A stretch of 64,000 bases of DNA from Heliorestis acidaminivorans (GCF_008933955.1 NZ_WBXO01000005.1:124001-188000); one strand, 5' to 3'; shown: positions 8,716 to 18,918, counted from the stretch's first letter. The notes: generated by a model from the sequence alone, not told the origin. Program-made: numbers and translations.

Positions 8716-9250
8716 AACCACAGCCGCTCTAGGACTTGCTTTGCGCGCCTCTGGCCATGGCTTTAAAACTTTCATAGTACAATTTATGAAAGGAAATGGC
8801 TATTACGGGGAACTTTTTGCTTTACAAAGGCTTTATCCACAAATCCAAATTGCCCAGTATGGTCGCAATTGCCCACACGACCCTATGATTCGGCAAGGTG
8901 AAATGAAGTGTCTAGGTTGTATGACTTGCTTCGTACGCAAAGGAGAAGGGACTAAGCAAGATCTCTTTATGGCTCAAAAAGCTTTAGAAAAGACAAAGGC
9001 ATTGCTTCATAGTGGCGAATTTGATCTTGTTATACTAGATGAATTATCTAATGCCATTTACTTCGAATTAGTTTCACTAGAAGAGGCCCTTGAGGTAATT
9101 GAAGGCAAACCAGATCATGTTGAACTTGTTATTACTGGTAGGAACACGCCAGCAGAAATTATAGAAAAAGCTCACCTTGTTACAGAAGTTAATGAAGTAA
9201 AACATCCTTATCAGATAGGAGTTGCAAGTCGAAGAGGTATCGAATATTAG
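8636..9250 (+). CDS. cobO: cob(I)yrinic acid a,c-diamide adenosyltransferase
   Basis: CobO/BtuR-family ATP:corrinoid adenosyltransferase for the cobamide cofactor, about 204 residues, cytoplasmic. The P-loop YTGSGKGKTTAALGLALRA lies near residue 20, followed by TFIVQFMKG, the DLVILDELSNAI strand and VELVITGRNTPAEI. A CLGCMTCF segment with cysteines lies in the middle, which is unusual and may bind metal. The ATG at 8636 lies inside the upstream gene in another frame, and a GGAGGAG follows it, so the true start could be slightly further in. It is the only cobamide gene in the window. Confidence 0.92.
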   Translation: MKEEKIIKRPDLEKGLIQVYTGSGKGKTTAALGLALRASGHGFKTFIVQFMKGNGYYGELFALQRLYPQIQIAQYGRNCPHDPMIRQGEMKCLGCMTCFVRKGEGTKQDLFMAQKALEKTKALLHSGEFDLVILDELSNAIYFELVSLEEALEVIEGKPDHVELVITGRNTPAEIIEKAHLVTEVNEVKHPYQIGVASRRGIEY

Positions 9251-9343
9251 GCTAAGCAATTTAAAGTAGCGTAAAAAAAGGAATTTTATCTACATTTCTC
9301 GAATTTTGCTAGACGAATTCTAAGTTTGCTGGAGGATACAATC

Positions 9344-9805
9344 TTGACAAACATAAGAACAGGGGAAGATTGGCGTCTTCCTTTAAAAGCGAGGGTTCGT
9401 CTTGATTTTCGCACACCCTATCGTAAAAGTAAGCTTTTTTTTAGCTCCAATAATCTTGACAAAGAAGCGGCAGAGATTAGGGAACAACAGGTAGGTTTAT
9501 TGCGCAATGTACCCATTCAAGGGATTGAAATAGAAAATATTGACCTTACAGCAGAAGTATACTGTCTAGTTGACGAAATCACAGGTCGAGAAGTTGCTTT
9601 TGCACCAGTAATTCTTACAATTCGTGCCGATACCTTAGAAGATCTCTTGCGCTTTACGATGCGCGATGATTTTCGCAAGATTGAGTTGGTAGAGCCAGAA
9701 GAAATATACCTTCAACGTTTTGAGTTAGAGCGATTTATTTATCGTCTTAATGAAGAACAAAAAAGAATTATACAAACCATGGAACGCAAATTATCAGGTC
9801 GTTGA
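9344..9805 (+). CDS. conserved-looking hypothetical protein
   Basis: Not recognised. About 153 residues, no signal peptide or membrane segment. N-terminal half: TNIRTGEDWRLPLKARVRLD; middle: beta-rich IEIENIDLTAEVYCLVDEI; C-terminus: helical and charged (EEIYLQRFELERFIYRLNEE). The TTG at 9344 is chosen because GGAGG sits eight bases upstream; another TTG at 9326 would add six residues and lacks a site. It abuts the FAD oxidoreductase with 17 bases between them, so the two may share a transcript. Confidence 0.65.
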   Translation: MTNIRTGEDWRLPLKARVRLDFRTPYRKSKLFFSSNNLDKEAAEIREQQVGLLRNVPIQGIEIENIDLTAEVYCLVDEITGREVAFAPVILTIRADTLEDLLRFTMRDDFRKIELVEPEEIYLQRFELERFIYRLNEEQKRIIQTMERKLSGR

Positions 9806-9822
9806 AAGGCGGATATAAAACT

Positions 9823-11103
9823 ATGTCAGCGATCATCATCATCGGCGGGGGCGCAGGCGGTCTAATGTCTGCAATTATGGGGGCCAGAGCAGGTGCCCCT
9901 GTTTTGCTTTTAGAACGTAACGATAGATTGGGAAAAAAACTTCTAATTACAGGAAAAGGTCGCTGTAATGTGACTAGTGATTCTGAAGTAGAAGAGATTG
10001 TTCGTCACTTCCCAGGAAATGGTGCTTTCCTTTATAGTGCTTTGCGAAACTTTGATAGCTATAGGACGATGCAGTTTTTTGAAGATATAGGCGTACCTCT
10101 CAAAGTAGAGCGAGGACAACGTGTTTTTCCAGTTTCTGATCGTGCTCAAGATGTAGTTGACGCTTTGGAAAAGGAACTGCGCAAACTTGGTGGGAACATT
10201 CGTATGGGACAAAGGGTGCGCTCTATAAAAGTTGACGAAAAAGGTCATGTAGCTGGTGTTATAACAGAAAAAGGAGATTTCTTTCCCGCTTCTGCTGTCA
10301 TTATAGCTACAGGTGGTATGACTTATCCAGGGACGGGAAGCACTGGTGATGGTTATGAGCTAGCCAAAAGTCTAGGACACACAATTACGAGGCTTCGCCC
10401 TTCTCTAGTACCTTTAATTACGGCGGAAGAGTGGGTTAAAGAATTACAGGGCTTGTCTCTCAAAAATGTTCGACTTACCTTATCTACTAGTCAAGGCAAA
10501 AAGCTAGGTGAAGATTTTGGAGAAATGCTTTTTACTCACTTTGGTCTTTCCGGACCTTTGATATTATCATTAAGCAAGAAAGCAACAGACTATTGGGAAG
10601 TAAAGGAAAACAAAGGACAAGTTAAAGAAGCACTGACCATTAAAATAAATTTGAAACCTGCTTTAACGCCAGAACAGCTTGATCGAAGGATTCAAAGAGA
10701 TTTTGAACGCTATGCTAGAAAGCAATTTAAGAATGCCTTGCAAGATCTTTTACCTAAATCATTGATTCCCGTTATTATTAAGCTGTCAACAATTGATGAA
10801 GATAAGTTTGTCCACCAGATCAGTCGTCAGGAACGACTAGGCTTAGTAGAGTTGATTCAAGGGATGAAAATGACAGTTATAGATCACCGCTCAATGAAAG
10901 AAGCAATCGTAACAGCTGGTGGTGTAACGATCAAAGAAATTCATCCTAAAACTATGGCGAGTAAGCTGGTAAAGGGCCTATTCTTAGTTGGAGAAGTAGT
11001 TGACGTTGATGGCTACACTGGTGGTTATAACTTGCAAGGAGCTTGGTCGATGGGTGTCGTAGCTGGTAAAGCGGCGGCTGAGGTTGCTACCAAGTCGGGA
11101 TAA
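9823..11103 (+). CDS. HI0933/YhiN-family FAD-dependent oxidoreductase
   Basis: Flavoprotein of about 426 residues. The N-terminal dinucleotide-binding motif IIIGGGAGGLMSAIMGARAG is followed by LLERNDRLGKKLLITGKGRCNVT, a family signature, then ATGGMTYPGTGSTGDGYELA, and the C-terminal FAD motif GLFLVGEVVDVDGYTGGYNL. Members are annotated as aminoacetone-oxidase-like or NAD(P)/FAD-dependent oxidoreductases; the physiological substrate is unknown. ATG at 9823 is used because AAGGCGGA is nine bases upstream; an upstream TTG overlaps the preceding gene. Confidence 0.88.
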   Translation: MSAIIIIGGGAGGLMSAIMGARAGAPVLLLERNDRLGKKLLITGKGRCNVTSDSEVEEIVRHFPGNGAFLYSALRNFDSYRTMQFFEDIGVPLKVERGQRVFPVSDRAQDVVDALEKELRKLGGNIRMGQRVRSIKVDEKGHVAGVITEKGDFFPASAVIIATGGMTYPGTGSTGDGYELAKSLGHTITRLRPSLVPLITAEEWVKELQGLSLKNVRLTLSTSQGKKLGEDFGEMLFTHFGLSGPLILSLSKKATDYWEVKENKGQVKEALTIKINLKPALTPEQLDRRIQRDFERYARKQFKNALQDLLPKSLIPVIIKLSTIDEDKFVHQISRQERLGLVELIQGMKMTVIDHRSMKEAIVTAGGVTIKEIHPKTMASKLVKGLFLVGEVVDVDGYTGGYNLQGAWSMGVVAGKAAAEVATKSG

Positions 11104-11134
11104 AGGGATGGGAAGATAGGGGGGCGGACTTACC

Positions 11135-11572
11135 ATGACTGGCACAAAAGGAAGTAGAAAAGCTGCTGTAGCGGCTCTGCGCTTAGCGATGACGGAATCA
11201 AGAGACGAAGAGTATCAGTTGCGAAAGACCCTGGGGGAAGAAGGAATTCGCTCTGCTGCAGTTGACTACGGTGGTGAATACGTTGGCGCAGTTAAGAAGA
11301 TTATTGAACGTGCTGTTGTAGCCGCCAAAAGAGAACAAGTAATTCGAGATACACACCATGAAGAAGGCGCTATCGCCGGAGCAACCCATGAAGCGATGAT
11401 GCAAATTATGGCCAAGGCTATTGGTCTGAATATAGGTGGAAAAGTAGGAATTGCTCGTTATAGAGATCATGTTTCTGTAGCTATCTTTTTTGGCATTGGC
11501 TTACTTCATCTTGATGAAGTTGCGGTAGGCATGGGTCATCGAGCTGCACTAGAGGAGGGAAAGTTATCATGA
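11135..11572 (+). CDS. hutP: HutP-family RNA-binding antiterminator-like protein
   Basis: Resembles HutP, the hexameric L-histidine- and Mg-dependent RNA-binding antiterminator of Bacillus hut operons, in length (145 residues) and pattern. The segment [20 protein letters not shown] carries the cluster of histidines that coordinate metal in HutP, and [18 protein letters not shown] with a late MGHR fits its C-terminal half. No hut catabolic gene is in the window; the gene instead overlaps aroH by four bases, so it may regulate something other than histidine breakdown. The gene symbol is a family label only. Confidence 0.75.
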   Translation: MTGTKGSRKAAVAALRLAMTESRDEEYQLRKTLGEEGIRSAAVDYGGEYVGAVKKIIERAVVAAKREQVIRDTHHEEGAIAGATHEAMMQIMAKAIGLNIGGKVGIARYRDHVSVAIFFGIGLLHLDEVAVGMGHRAALEEGKLS

Positions 11573-11949
11573 CTTGCTATCAAAGAGGTTTGCGCGGTGC
11601 TATCTCAGTAGAAGCGAATACGAAAGAAGCGATTCATGAAGCAACAAGAAAACTACTTACAGAAATGATGGCTACTAATGAAGTGCGCACTGAAGATATT
11701 GCTTCCGTTCTCTTTACGGCTACATCTGATCTCAATGCTGATTTTCCTGCTTATGTAGCTAGAGAAATGGGTTGGCAATACGTTCCCTTACTCTGTGCTA
11801 AGGAAATGGATGTTCCTGGTGCTATGGAACGTTGTATTCGCATATTGATGCACGTTAATACAACTAAAAAACAAGAAGAGATGTCTCATGTCTACCTCGG
11901 TGAAGCGAGAAAACTTCGCCCCGATCTGGTAGAAAGAGAAAATGAGTAA
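11569..11949 (+). CDS. aroH: AroH-type chorismate mutase
   Basis: Monofunctional chorismate mutase, converting chorismate to prephenate for phenylalanine and tyrosine. The 126 residues match Bacillus AroH. Seen are [10 protein letters not shown] (active-site Arg), [32 protein letters not shown] (active-site Cys and Glu), [11 protein letters not shown] (Arg) and [18 protein letters not shown] overlap with the hutP-like gene implies translational coupling. A bidirectional terminator follows directly. Confidence 0.95.
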   Translation: MTCYQRGLRGAISVEANTKEAIHEATRKLLTEMMATNEVRTEDIASVLFTATSDLNADFPAYVAREMGWQYVPLLCAKEMDVPGAMERCIRILMHVNTTKKQEEMSHVYLGEARKLRPDLVERENE

Positions 11950-11995
11950 AAAAGTAGCCGGAGAAGATAGTAGTTCTTCTCCGGCTACTTTTTTA
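11948..11995. terminator. bidirectional intrinsic terminator
   Basis: Long GC-rich inverted repeat, AAAAAAGTAGCCGGAGAAG and its complement with a loop of about nine bases, flanked by A and T runs. It can terminate aroH on the plus strand and the convergent chemoreceptor on the minus strand. Confidence 0.9.
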
Positions 11996-12021
11996 AGCTT
12001 TTTTATGGGGTTATTTTCTTT

Positions 12022-14022
12022 CTATAATTTAAAGCGACTGATCGCATTTTGTAGACCTCGGGCTAATTCATTAAGACTTTTACTTACTTCTGCTACTTCT
12101 TGAGTTGATGCAGATTGTTCTTCTGTAGAAGCCGACACTTCTTCAGTAGCGGCGGCATTTTGTTGTGCAATCGATGCCAGATTTTGAATGATCTCTAGAA
12201 TCTTATTTTTCTTATCTTCTAGCTCTGCACCTGATTGATTAAGACTTTCTACTTCTTGAATAGTCAGTTCAATGGCTTGTGCAATACCGTGAAACTTACT
12301 TTCTGCTTCATTGACGCTTCGACCTTGCTCTTCAATAATCTGTCCTACAGAGTCCATTGTATTTACGGCATTTTCAATTTTGTGAGTTAGCTCTCGCACA
12401 ATATCTTCAATTTCTTTGGAAAATTGTGAGGCATTTTCGGCAAGATTTCTAACTTCTTCAGCAACAACAGCAAAACCTTTGCCCTGTTCGCCTGCTCTAG
12501 CCGCCTCAATGGCAGCGTTTAAGGCCAGAAGATTAGTCTGATCGGAAATACTGCGGATCTCTTCAGTAGCCTGACGAATCTTATAGACACTCTGATTCGT
12601 TTCCATAACAACTGTCTGCACCTCTTTAGCAGAAGTAATGTTATCATTCGTTTTGGCTTTGACTTTTTCAATTGCTGACAAGCCATCGTCTTTTAGCTGA
12701 CGAGTTTCCACCATTGCACGGTTTAAGTTAACCATATAGCTCTGATTCTTCTCTACAATGGCGGCTATAGTAGAAGCTTCCTTTGTGCCTTTTTCTGTCA
12801 TAGAAGCCTGTTCTGTTGCCCCTTCAGCTATTTCTTCTACAGCCCTAGCTACCTCTTCGGAAGCACTGGATGCTTGCACTGTTATTTCATGAGTATCTTT
12901 CGATGATTTTAAGAGTTGTTCTGATAGACCTTGGATCTGGGAGAAACTCTGACGTAAAGACTGTCTAAGTGCTTGTAAAGCACGAGTCATATCACCCATC
13001 TCATCTTGACTAGACTCTTTTAAGTCGCTGAAAGAAGTCAAGTCACCAGCAGATACTTTTTGTAGATCTTTTATGTTTTTGCTAATAGAGCCGGTGATTT
13101 TGTGAACGAAAAGATAGATTATCACGCCAGATAACAAAGATGCTACTGCTGTGATGATAAAAGATAAAATCAAGTTTTCTCTTTGTTGTTGGTCAAACTC
13201 ACTGCTTTCAGATCCTGCAAAGAACATGCCGATGACATTGCCTTCTATATCAAAAATAGCTTGATAAGCACCGTAGAGGTCTTGGTTTCCAACTATTGTA
13301 AGTCGCCCTGACCAAGTGCCTCCTTTTTCTAAGACCTCTTGCAATACTTCAGGATGACTAATTGTTGATCCTATAGCGCGGTTGCCAGATTCATCTAATA
13401 GGGTTGTAGCAATTCTTCGATCACCTTCAAAGATAGTTAAGTCGGTATCAGTCCTTGCGGATAAAGCATCTAAATAATCATTGTTGAGTAATTTTCCAAC
13501 TTCCAAAATGCCTATGTAATTACCTTCATTATCTAGCACAGGACCTCCGACTCTTATACCTAACCCATTTAAGCCTACATCAAAGCCTTTAAGCATGGTC
13601 TGTTCTTTTGCTATACTTTGCGGCATTTTTCGGAAGGAAAGATCCATACCGACTCTATCCGGTTCATGAGGTCGGATAAAAGAGTGCAAATTTTTATCAA
13701 TAACCTGGATACCGTTAATATCATGACTGTCCTGTAACCTTTCATAGATATGTTTCAGTTTACCTTCTGCAATTGACCTGTCATTACTTAATAGAGAATC
13801 TGCAATATGACTATCGCTAGATAGGATTAAGTATACGGCTTCTAGCATTTCTAACTCTTCTTCAATTAAAAGTTCAAGTACAGTTAAGTCATGTTCAACT
13901 TCTTCTATTGCAAAGTCTTCAATAAAAGAAGCTTGTCGAAAATAAAAAAGCAATGAAATAACAAGACAGGTAATCACGATCAAAGGAATAAAAAGAACCA
14001 AAAACTTTCCTCGCAATTTCAC
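12022..14022 (-). CDS. methyl-accepting chemotaxis protein with periplasmic-type Cache sensor
   Basis: Transmembrane chemoreceptor of 666 residues. First membrane helix near residues 7-26, an extracytoplasmic double-Cache-like ligand domain (about 30-280, with [20 protein letters not shown]), second helix near 285-305, a HAMP domain, and a long cytoplasmic signalling helix bundle whose hairpin tip reads [29 protein letters not shown] and [10 protein letters not shown] in overlapping stretches. It should couple to CheA/CheW, which are not in the window. GTG start with AAGGAGAG upstream. It shares an intergenic region with a divergent sensor kinase that also has a Cache-like domain. Ligand unknown. 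Confidence 0.93.
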   Translation of the reverse strand: MKLRGKFLVLFIPLIVITCLVISLLFYFRQASFIEDFAIEEVEHDLTVLELLIEEELEMLEAVYLILSSDSHIADSLLSNDRSIAEGKLKHIYERLQDSHDINGIQVIDKNLHSFIRPHEPDRVGMDLSFRKMPQSIAKEQTMLKGFDVGLNGLGIRVGGPVLDNEGNYIGILEVGKLLNNDYLDALSARTDTDLTIFEGDRRIATTLLDESGNRAIGSTISHPEVLQEVLEKGGTWSGRLTIVGNQDLYGAYQAIFDIEGNVIGMFFAGSESSEFDQQQRENLILSFIITAVASLLSGVIIYLFVHKITGSISKNIKDLQKVSAGDLTSFSDLKESSQDEMGDMTRALQALRQSLRQSFSQIQGLSEQLLKSSKDTHEITVQASSASEEVARAVEEIAEGATEQASMTEKGTKEASTIAAIVEKNQSYMVNLNRAMVETRQLKDDGLSAIEKVKAKTNDNITSAKEVQTVVMETNQSVYKIRQATEEIRSISDQTNLLALNAAIEAARAGEQGKGFAVVAEEVRNLAENASQFSKEIEDIVRELTHKIENAVNTMDSVGQIIEEQGRSVNEAESKFHGIAQAIELTIQEVESLNQSGAELEDKKNKILEIIQNLASIAQQNAAATEEVSASTEEQSASTQEVAEVSKSLNELARGLQNAISRFKL

Positions 14023-14378
14023 CAGAACAGCTCTCCTTCTTTTCTTTTCTTTTTGTGTATTCTTGGTAAGGTTTTGATATATCTATTGCTCTAGTTATTT
14101 GCCAAGATGATAGATAATAAATTAATACATTTTACTCTATGTATATAGTAATAAATTTTTTTAATTTTAGTCTAATAAGTAAGTTCTGTCAAGGAATTTC
14201 AGAACAGATATTGCCAATAATGGATACTTAGTTCTATCCTGTTTTTTGAACACGGAAAAAAATCAATCTGAGGAAGGAAAATAGTATTATCGCTACGAAA
14301 TTATAGTCTAACTAAAATATTTGCACGAACATGCACAATGCAGGCTATTTTTTTATAATTTTGTAAGGCGGTGGGCTT
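14023..14378. other. divergent intergenic region, no gene
   Basis: A 356-base AT-rich spacer between the divergent chemoreceptor and sensor kinase genes. No open frame with a ribosome binding site was found. It holds a dyad, AGTTCTG/CAGAAC at about 14182-14205 with an 11-base loop, and short repeats of TGCAC/TGCA near 14329-14345. Promoters for both genes should be here, but I cannot point to a convincing one. Confidence 0.6.
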
Positions 14379-16844
14379 ATGGAGAGACTTCCATTGCGAT
14401 TAGTATTAATCGTTCCTTTTGTGATCCAATTAATGATCGTTGTCGGTCTTACAGGATGGTTGTCTTGGAAAAACGGTCAAGAAGCAGTTTCTGATGTAAC
14501 TACAAAGTTACGGTCTGAGATTACAGAACGAATCTATGACCACTTAAAAAACCACATGGACACTCCACCTCTAGTCAATCAATTGAATGCGAATGTTTTG
14601 GAAACAAATATGCTTGATTTGCAGAATAAAGAAGAGAGAGAACGCTTCTTTTATCATCAGATCAAGTCTTTTCCTGATATTGCCTATACCTTTATCGGGA
14701 CAACAGAAGGACATTTTTTTGGAACTAGACGTATGCCTAATGGTGACCTTGAACAGGTTATCGTAGATAATAAAACAGGTCCTAATTCTCATTACTATAC
14801 TATCGATCCTACCGGAGTTGCTGAAGAGCTTACAGAAGTCTTCCAAAACTACGATCCCCGCACTCGACCATGGTATCAAGCGGCGGTAGAGGCAGAGCAA
14901 CCAACCTGGAGTGGAATTTATCGTCACTTTGTATTTACAGACCTTGCTATAACATCTGCTCATCCTCTTTACAACAAAGAAGGAACTCTTTACGGAGTTC
15001 TTGGTGTTGATTATGTATTATCAGGACTTAATGACTTTCTAAATAGCTTACAAGTCGGCGAAACAGGTATGACTTACATAATGGAACGAAATGGGCAAAT
15101 GATTGCTACCTCTACCATGGAACGGACTTTTCGCATGAACGATAATGGTACAATGAAAAGACTGATGGCCGTACAGAGTAGTACTCCTGTAGTAGCAGAA
15201 GTGACGAATTTTTTAGAGAGTTACTATGGTAGCTTAGAAAGTATTTATGCCAGTGAACAATTGGAGTTTTCGGTTAAAGGAGAAAAACAATATATTCAAG
15301 TTACGCCCTTTCAGGAATATGGACTTGATTGGCTGATCCTATGTGTTGTTCCCGAAAAAGACTTTATGGGCTATATTCAGAAAAATACGGAGATAACCTT
15401 ATATCTGATCGGAGCGGCACTTCTAATAGCTATTCTCGTAGGTATAGCAACTTCACAATGGGTCATTCGACCAATTGTTGAGATGAATGATGCCGCCAAA
15501 GAATACGCCAAAGGAAAGTGGAATTATCCATTGCAGATCAACCGTGATGATGAAGTTGGTCAACTAGGAAAAACTTTTCAACAAATGGCCAAACAATTGG
15601 CAGAGCTTTTTGGGCATTTAGAAGATAAAGTGGAAGAACGGACACGAGAATTAGAACAAAAAAATGAAGAACTAATTGAAGCGAATCAGAAAAAAGAAAT
15701 GGCCGCTCAAGCGAAAGCCGCTTTTCTGGCTAATATGAGTCATGAAATCCGCACACCAATGAACGCTATTCTAGGTTTTACGGAGATTATGCAAGATCAA
15801 GTCAAAGATGAACAAGAAGCACGATACTTAAACTATATTTCGTCTAATGGCGAAACTTTGCTTCGAATTATTAACGACATCCTTGACTTGTCTAAAATTG
15901 AGGCAGGACGTATTGAGATTCAGCATCGACCAACAGACCTGAAAAACTTATTTAATGAAGTGCAAATGGCTTTTTTACATCTGCTAGAAGCTAAAGGTGT
16001 AGAAATGAAGATGGAAATAGCTTCCAACATACCTGCTAAGGTTATGATTGATGATGTTAGACTACGTCAAGTGCTTTTTAACTTGCTAGGAAATGCCGTT
16101 AAGTTTACACATAGCGGTTATATAGCTATAAATGTACAACAAGGCAGTTCCGTGAACGCCGATGGGACTTTTGATTTAATCTTTGCTGTGCAAGATAGTG
16201 GCATTGGCATTGAAGAGTCACAAAAGCAAGCTATTTTCGATGCTTTTGTACAACAGAAAGGGCAAGATACGGGGCAATATGGAGGCACAGGGTTAGGCCT
16301 GGCGATTACGAAGCGTCTCGTTGAAATAATGGACGGTAGCATTACCGTAGAAAGTGAAGTTGGCCAAGGTAGTACCTTCCAGGTATTATTGCGAGGAATT
16401 GCTCCGGTGCAACAAGTAAGCGCAGTAGAAGATGGCTTGGACGACATTGATACGGAAAAAATTCGTTTTTCTCAATCTACTCTTCTAATTGTTGATGATA
16501 TAGAAACTAATCGACAATTGCTAAAAGATTATCTACAAGATCATAATTTACGTGTTATTGAAGCCAAAGATGGGCGAGAAGCCCTTGAATCTATAGCCCT
16601 ATATCAACCTCAGCTCATATTGCTTGATATGAAACTACCTATACTCAGCGGTTATGAAGTTATGGAAGTTCTCCAAATGGATGATGAACTGTCTCATATT
16701 CCTGTTGTTGCTTGTACCGCATCAGTGTTAGAAGAAGAAGAAGCAACAGTGCGTAAGGCTGGTTGTGTAGGTTTTTTGCGAAAGCCTGTTAGCAAAAAGG
16801 AACTGGTCAGTGAACTGGCTCGCTTCTTGCCTTATGAAAACTGA
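14379..16844 (+). CDS. hybrid sensor histidine kinase with Cache domain and receiver
   Basis: Membrane sensor kinase of 821 residues. Membrane helix near residues 8-28, double-Cache-like extracytoplasmic domain (about 30-340), second helix near 343-363, HAMP, a coiled linker (EERTRELEQKNEELIEANQK), HisKA with ANMSHEIRTPMNAILGF (phospho-His near residue 454), ATPase domain with RQVLFNLLGNAVKF, QDSGIGI and GGTGLGLAI, then a C-terminal receiver with LLIVDDIETN, LILLDMKLP (phospho-Asp near 749), and the Thr and Lys of ACTAS and RKPVSK. No separate response regulator is adjacent, so output probably goes through a phosphorelay to a distant partner. Confidence 0.93.
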   Translation: MERLPLRLVLIVPFVIQLMIVVGLTGWLSWKNGQEAVSDVTTKLRSEITERIYDHLKNHMDTPPLVNQLNANVLETNMLDLQNKEERERFFYHQIKSFPDIAYTFIGTTEGHFFGTRRMPNGDLEQVIVDNKTGPNSHYYTIDPTGVAEELTEVFQNYDPRTRPWYQAAVEAEQPTWSGIYRHFVFTDLAITSAHPLYNKEGTLYGVLGVDYVLSGLNDFLNSLQVGETGMTYIMERNGQMIATSTMERTFRMNDNGTMKRLMAVQSSTPVVAEVTNFLESYYGSLESIYASEQLEFSVKGEKQYIQVTPFQEYGLDWLILCVVPEKDFMGYIQKNTEITLYLIGAALLIAILVGIATSQWVIRPIVEMNDAAKEYAKGKWNYPLQINRDDEVGQLGKTFQQMAKQLAELFGHLEDKVEERTRELEQKNEELIEANQKKEMAAQAKAAFLANMSHEIRTPMNAILGFTEIMQDQVKDEQEARYLNYISSNGETLLRIINDILDLSKIEAGRIEIQHRPTDLKNLFNEVQMAFLHLLEAKGVEMKMEIASNIPAKVMIDDVRLRQVLFNLLGNAVKFTHSGYIAINVQQGSSVNADGTFDLIFAVQDSGIGIEESQKQAIFDAFVQQKGQDTGQYGGTGLGLAITKRLVEIMDGSITVESEVGQGSTFQVLLRGIAPVQQVSAVEDGLDDIDTEKIRFSQSTLLIVDDIETNRQLLKDYLQDHNLRVIEAKDGREALESIALYQPQLILLDMKLPILSGYEVMEVLQMDDELSHIPVVACTASVLEEEEATVRKAGCVGFLRKPVSKKELVSELARFLPYEN

Positions 16845-16855
16845 GCGCTCCCTTG

Positions 16856-16877
16856 AGGTCCTAATTAATCAGGACCT
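16856..16877 (+). terminator. hairpin after sensor kinase (weak terminator)
   Basis: Perfect 7-base arms AGGTCCT/AGGACCT with an 8-base AT-rich loop just after the kinase stop. T-rich sequence follows only after about ten bases, so termination strength is doubtful. Confidence 0.45.
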
Positions 16878-16952
16878 GCGACTCTTTCTGGTTTTTCTGA
16901 GAAAAAGTACAATCTTAATATAGTTTCACTAAAAAAACAAAGGGGTGGTAAA

Positions 16953-18035
16953 GTGCATAATGTAGTAAAAACCGCATGTGCAATCGTTGTTACAGGCTTT
17001 CTTGTCACTACTGTAGCTATAGGAGAAGTAGAAGCGAAAAAAGAAGCACCAGGACAAAAGGGTAACTCAGGTCAGGCTGTTCGCTCTGCTGTTCAAGAAA
17101 CATTAAGAGAAAGAAACATTCCAGCAGGGCCAAAAGCTGAGAAGCCCCAAGCTTCCCCTAACCAAGAAGCAGAAAAGGTTATCGATAAAGTGGAACAAGT
17201 TGAAGTAACTTTTCTTCAAACAGATCTGCTTCTTCAAGAAGACCAAGCAACAGAGGTTGAAGAAGAGGTTACCATAGATGATGAAGAAGTTAAGATAGAT
17301 GAGAAAGAGATAAAAGAAATAAATGATAGAAAAGCATATTTAACGAAAAAAGACCTTCAAAACCAGAAGAAGGCTCTACAAAAAGAAAGGCAACTAGAGC
17401 GGAAACATAATCAAGCTCTAGCTAAGGTAGAGAAAGAAGCTCTAAAAAACCGTGCCGTAGAAGAGCGTCTTTATGTGCATGGACAAAAGCTGAAGTTTGA
17501 CGTACCACCAGTCATTCGCGAAGGTCGAGTACTAGTGCCAGTAAGAGCTATTACAGAGGGCATGGGTGCTAGGGTAGACTGGAACGAAGAAAGCAAAATA
17601 ATCACCATCACTAGAGATGATGTAACGATTGTTTTTTCTCTAGATAGCCAAACTATCTATGTCAATGGTGAAGAAAGAACTATAGATGTCGCCCCTAGTA
17701 TTCATAACAACCGAACCCTTGTACCAATACGTTTTATTAGTCTAGCTTTAGGCGATAAAGTGCTCTATGACGAAGAAACAGGCGATATAGATATTATTGA
17801 AGAAGATGCTGTCTTAGAAGATGAAGTTGAAGAACCTGTTATTGAAGAACCTATTATTGAAGAAGAACGAAAAGAAGAAGAGACCAACGATGGCATCGAA
17901 AATGATGTAACAGAAGATGAAGATACTAACAATGACAATGACGATGACCAAAGTGATGAAGAAGTAGAAGAAGAGGAAGTAGAACTAGAAGAGGATGAGT
18001 CAGAAGAAGAAGAGTTAGAAGATCAAGTAGAATAA
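16953..18035 (+). CDS. secreted stalk-domain (copper amine oxidase N-terminal-like) protein with acidic tail
   Basis: Exported protein of 360 residues. A signal peptide (VVKTACAIVVTGFLVTTVAI) is followed by a Lys/Glu-rich coiled region and, at about 168-285, a stalk domain of the copper-amine-oxidase-N1 type: VPPVIREGRVLVPVRAITEG and NNRTLVPIRFISLALG are its two repeated motifs. The final 75 residues are almost all Glu and Asp, suggesting cation binding or wall association. Such domains serve as extracellular stalks in Firmicutes and have no oxidase activity by themselves. GTG start with AAAGGGGTGG upstream; own terminator downstream. Confidence 0.82.
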   Translation: MHNVVKTACAIVVTGFLVTTVAIGEVEAKKEAPGQKGNSGQAVRSAVQETLRERNIPAGPKAEKPQASPNQEAEKVIDKVEQVEVTFLQTDLLLQEDQATEVEEEVTIDDEEVKIDEKEIKEINDRKAYLTKKDLQNQKKALQKERQLERKHNQALAKVEKEALKNRAVEERLYVHGQKLKFDVPPVIREGRVLVPVRAITEGMGARVDWNEESKIITITRDDVTIVFSLDSQTIYVNGEERTIDVAPSIHNNRTLVPIRFISLALGDKVLYDEETGDIDIIEEDAVLEDEVEEPVIEEPIIEEERKEEETNDGIENDVTEDEDTNNDNDDDQSDEEVEEEEVELEEDESEEEELEDQVE

Positions 18036-18044
18036 GAGCAAGCT

Positions 18045-18076
18045 AAAAAGCCCACCATTTTGCGTGGGCTTTTTTC
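18045..18076 (+). terminator. intrinsic terminator
   Basis: AAAAAGCCCAC and GTGGGCTTTTTT arms with a short loop, ending in a T run, immediately after the stalk-domain gene. Confidence 0.9.
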
Positions 18077-18189
18077 TCATTTTTAGAAGTACTATACTGA
18101 CTTGAGTAGCTACTATATCAAAGCTTATGTGATAGAATATAACCATCTATACAATCAATTTAGTATCAAAAACTTACAATACGAAGGGT

Positions 18190-18915
18190 GTGGAACTACT
18201 GCTAATAGCCAATTGGATTGTTATCGTTATCTTCGCTCTTATTGGTATAGCTTTTCGTGCAGGACGTTTCCATGATTTAATGGCCGGTTACAACACAGCT
18301 TCTGAAGAAGATAAAAAATATATGCAAGAAAGTGGCCTTTTTCCTTTTGTAGGCAATGGACTGATCTTTTTAGCTCTACTACTCGCTATTGGTACACTTT
18401 TAGGCCATATGGGTTACCCTTTTTTTGCTGATCTGGTCTGGGCTATTTTTGTTATAGGAATCCTAATTATTCTCATAGGTGCACAAAAGTTTACACCAAA
18501 GACTGAGAAAAATAAATCTAAGGGAGCTATCCTTTTTACCATAGTAATCATGCTGTTTTTTGTAGGCTTGGTTTGGGGATCAATACAAGAATCTAAAGTA
18601 ACAATTGAAGCAGAAGGAATCCTTGTTAGCGGTTTTTATAGTGAGAATATTGCTTTTGCTGAAATCGAAGAAGTGCGCTTGCAAGATAATATTCCTAAGA
18701 TTGTGATTCGCACGAATGGTTTAAGCATAGGCCCTATACAAAAAGGAAATTATCGATTAGAAGAGTGGGGTAGTAGTAGACTCCATTTGCATAGTCGAGA
18801 AGGCCCTTATCTAGTTATATACACTAAAGAAAAACCTATAGTGCTTAACTTCCGTGATGAAGACAAAAGTCGCCAAATTTACGAAGAGATAAACAGAAAA
18901 ATATTAGAACAGTAA
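18190..18915 (+). CDS. DUF3784-like membrane protein with PH-like C-terminal domain
   Basis: A 241-residue membrane protein of unknown function. Helices near residues 3-22, 50-70, 78-97 and 108-130. Between the first two, RFHDLMAGYNTASEEDKKYM resembles the DUF3784 signature (AGYN followed by a charged EEKKKY stretch). The last 100 residues (VTIEAEGILVSGFYSENIAF onward) form a beta-rich domain like bacterial PH domains. GTG start near AAGGG. It is a single gene with its own terminator. Confidence 0.65.
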   Translation: MELLLIANWIVIVIFALIGIAFRAGRFHDLMAGYNTASEEDKKYMQESGLFPFVGNGLIFLALLLAIGTLLGHMGYPFFADLVWAIFVIGILIILIGAQKFTPKTEKNKSKGAILFTIVIMLFFVGLVWGSIQESKVTIEAEGILVSGFYSENIAFAEIEEVRLQDNIPKIVIRTNGLSIGPIQKGNYRLEEWGSSRLHLHSREGPYLVIYTKEKPIVLNFRDEDKSRQIYEEINRKILEQ

Positions 18916-18918
18916 AAG

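Noticed and set aside
9077..9259. A 60-codon minus-strand frame opposite cobO.
   Set aside because: A shadow of the real gene, with no ribosome binding site.
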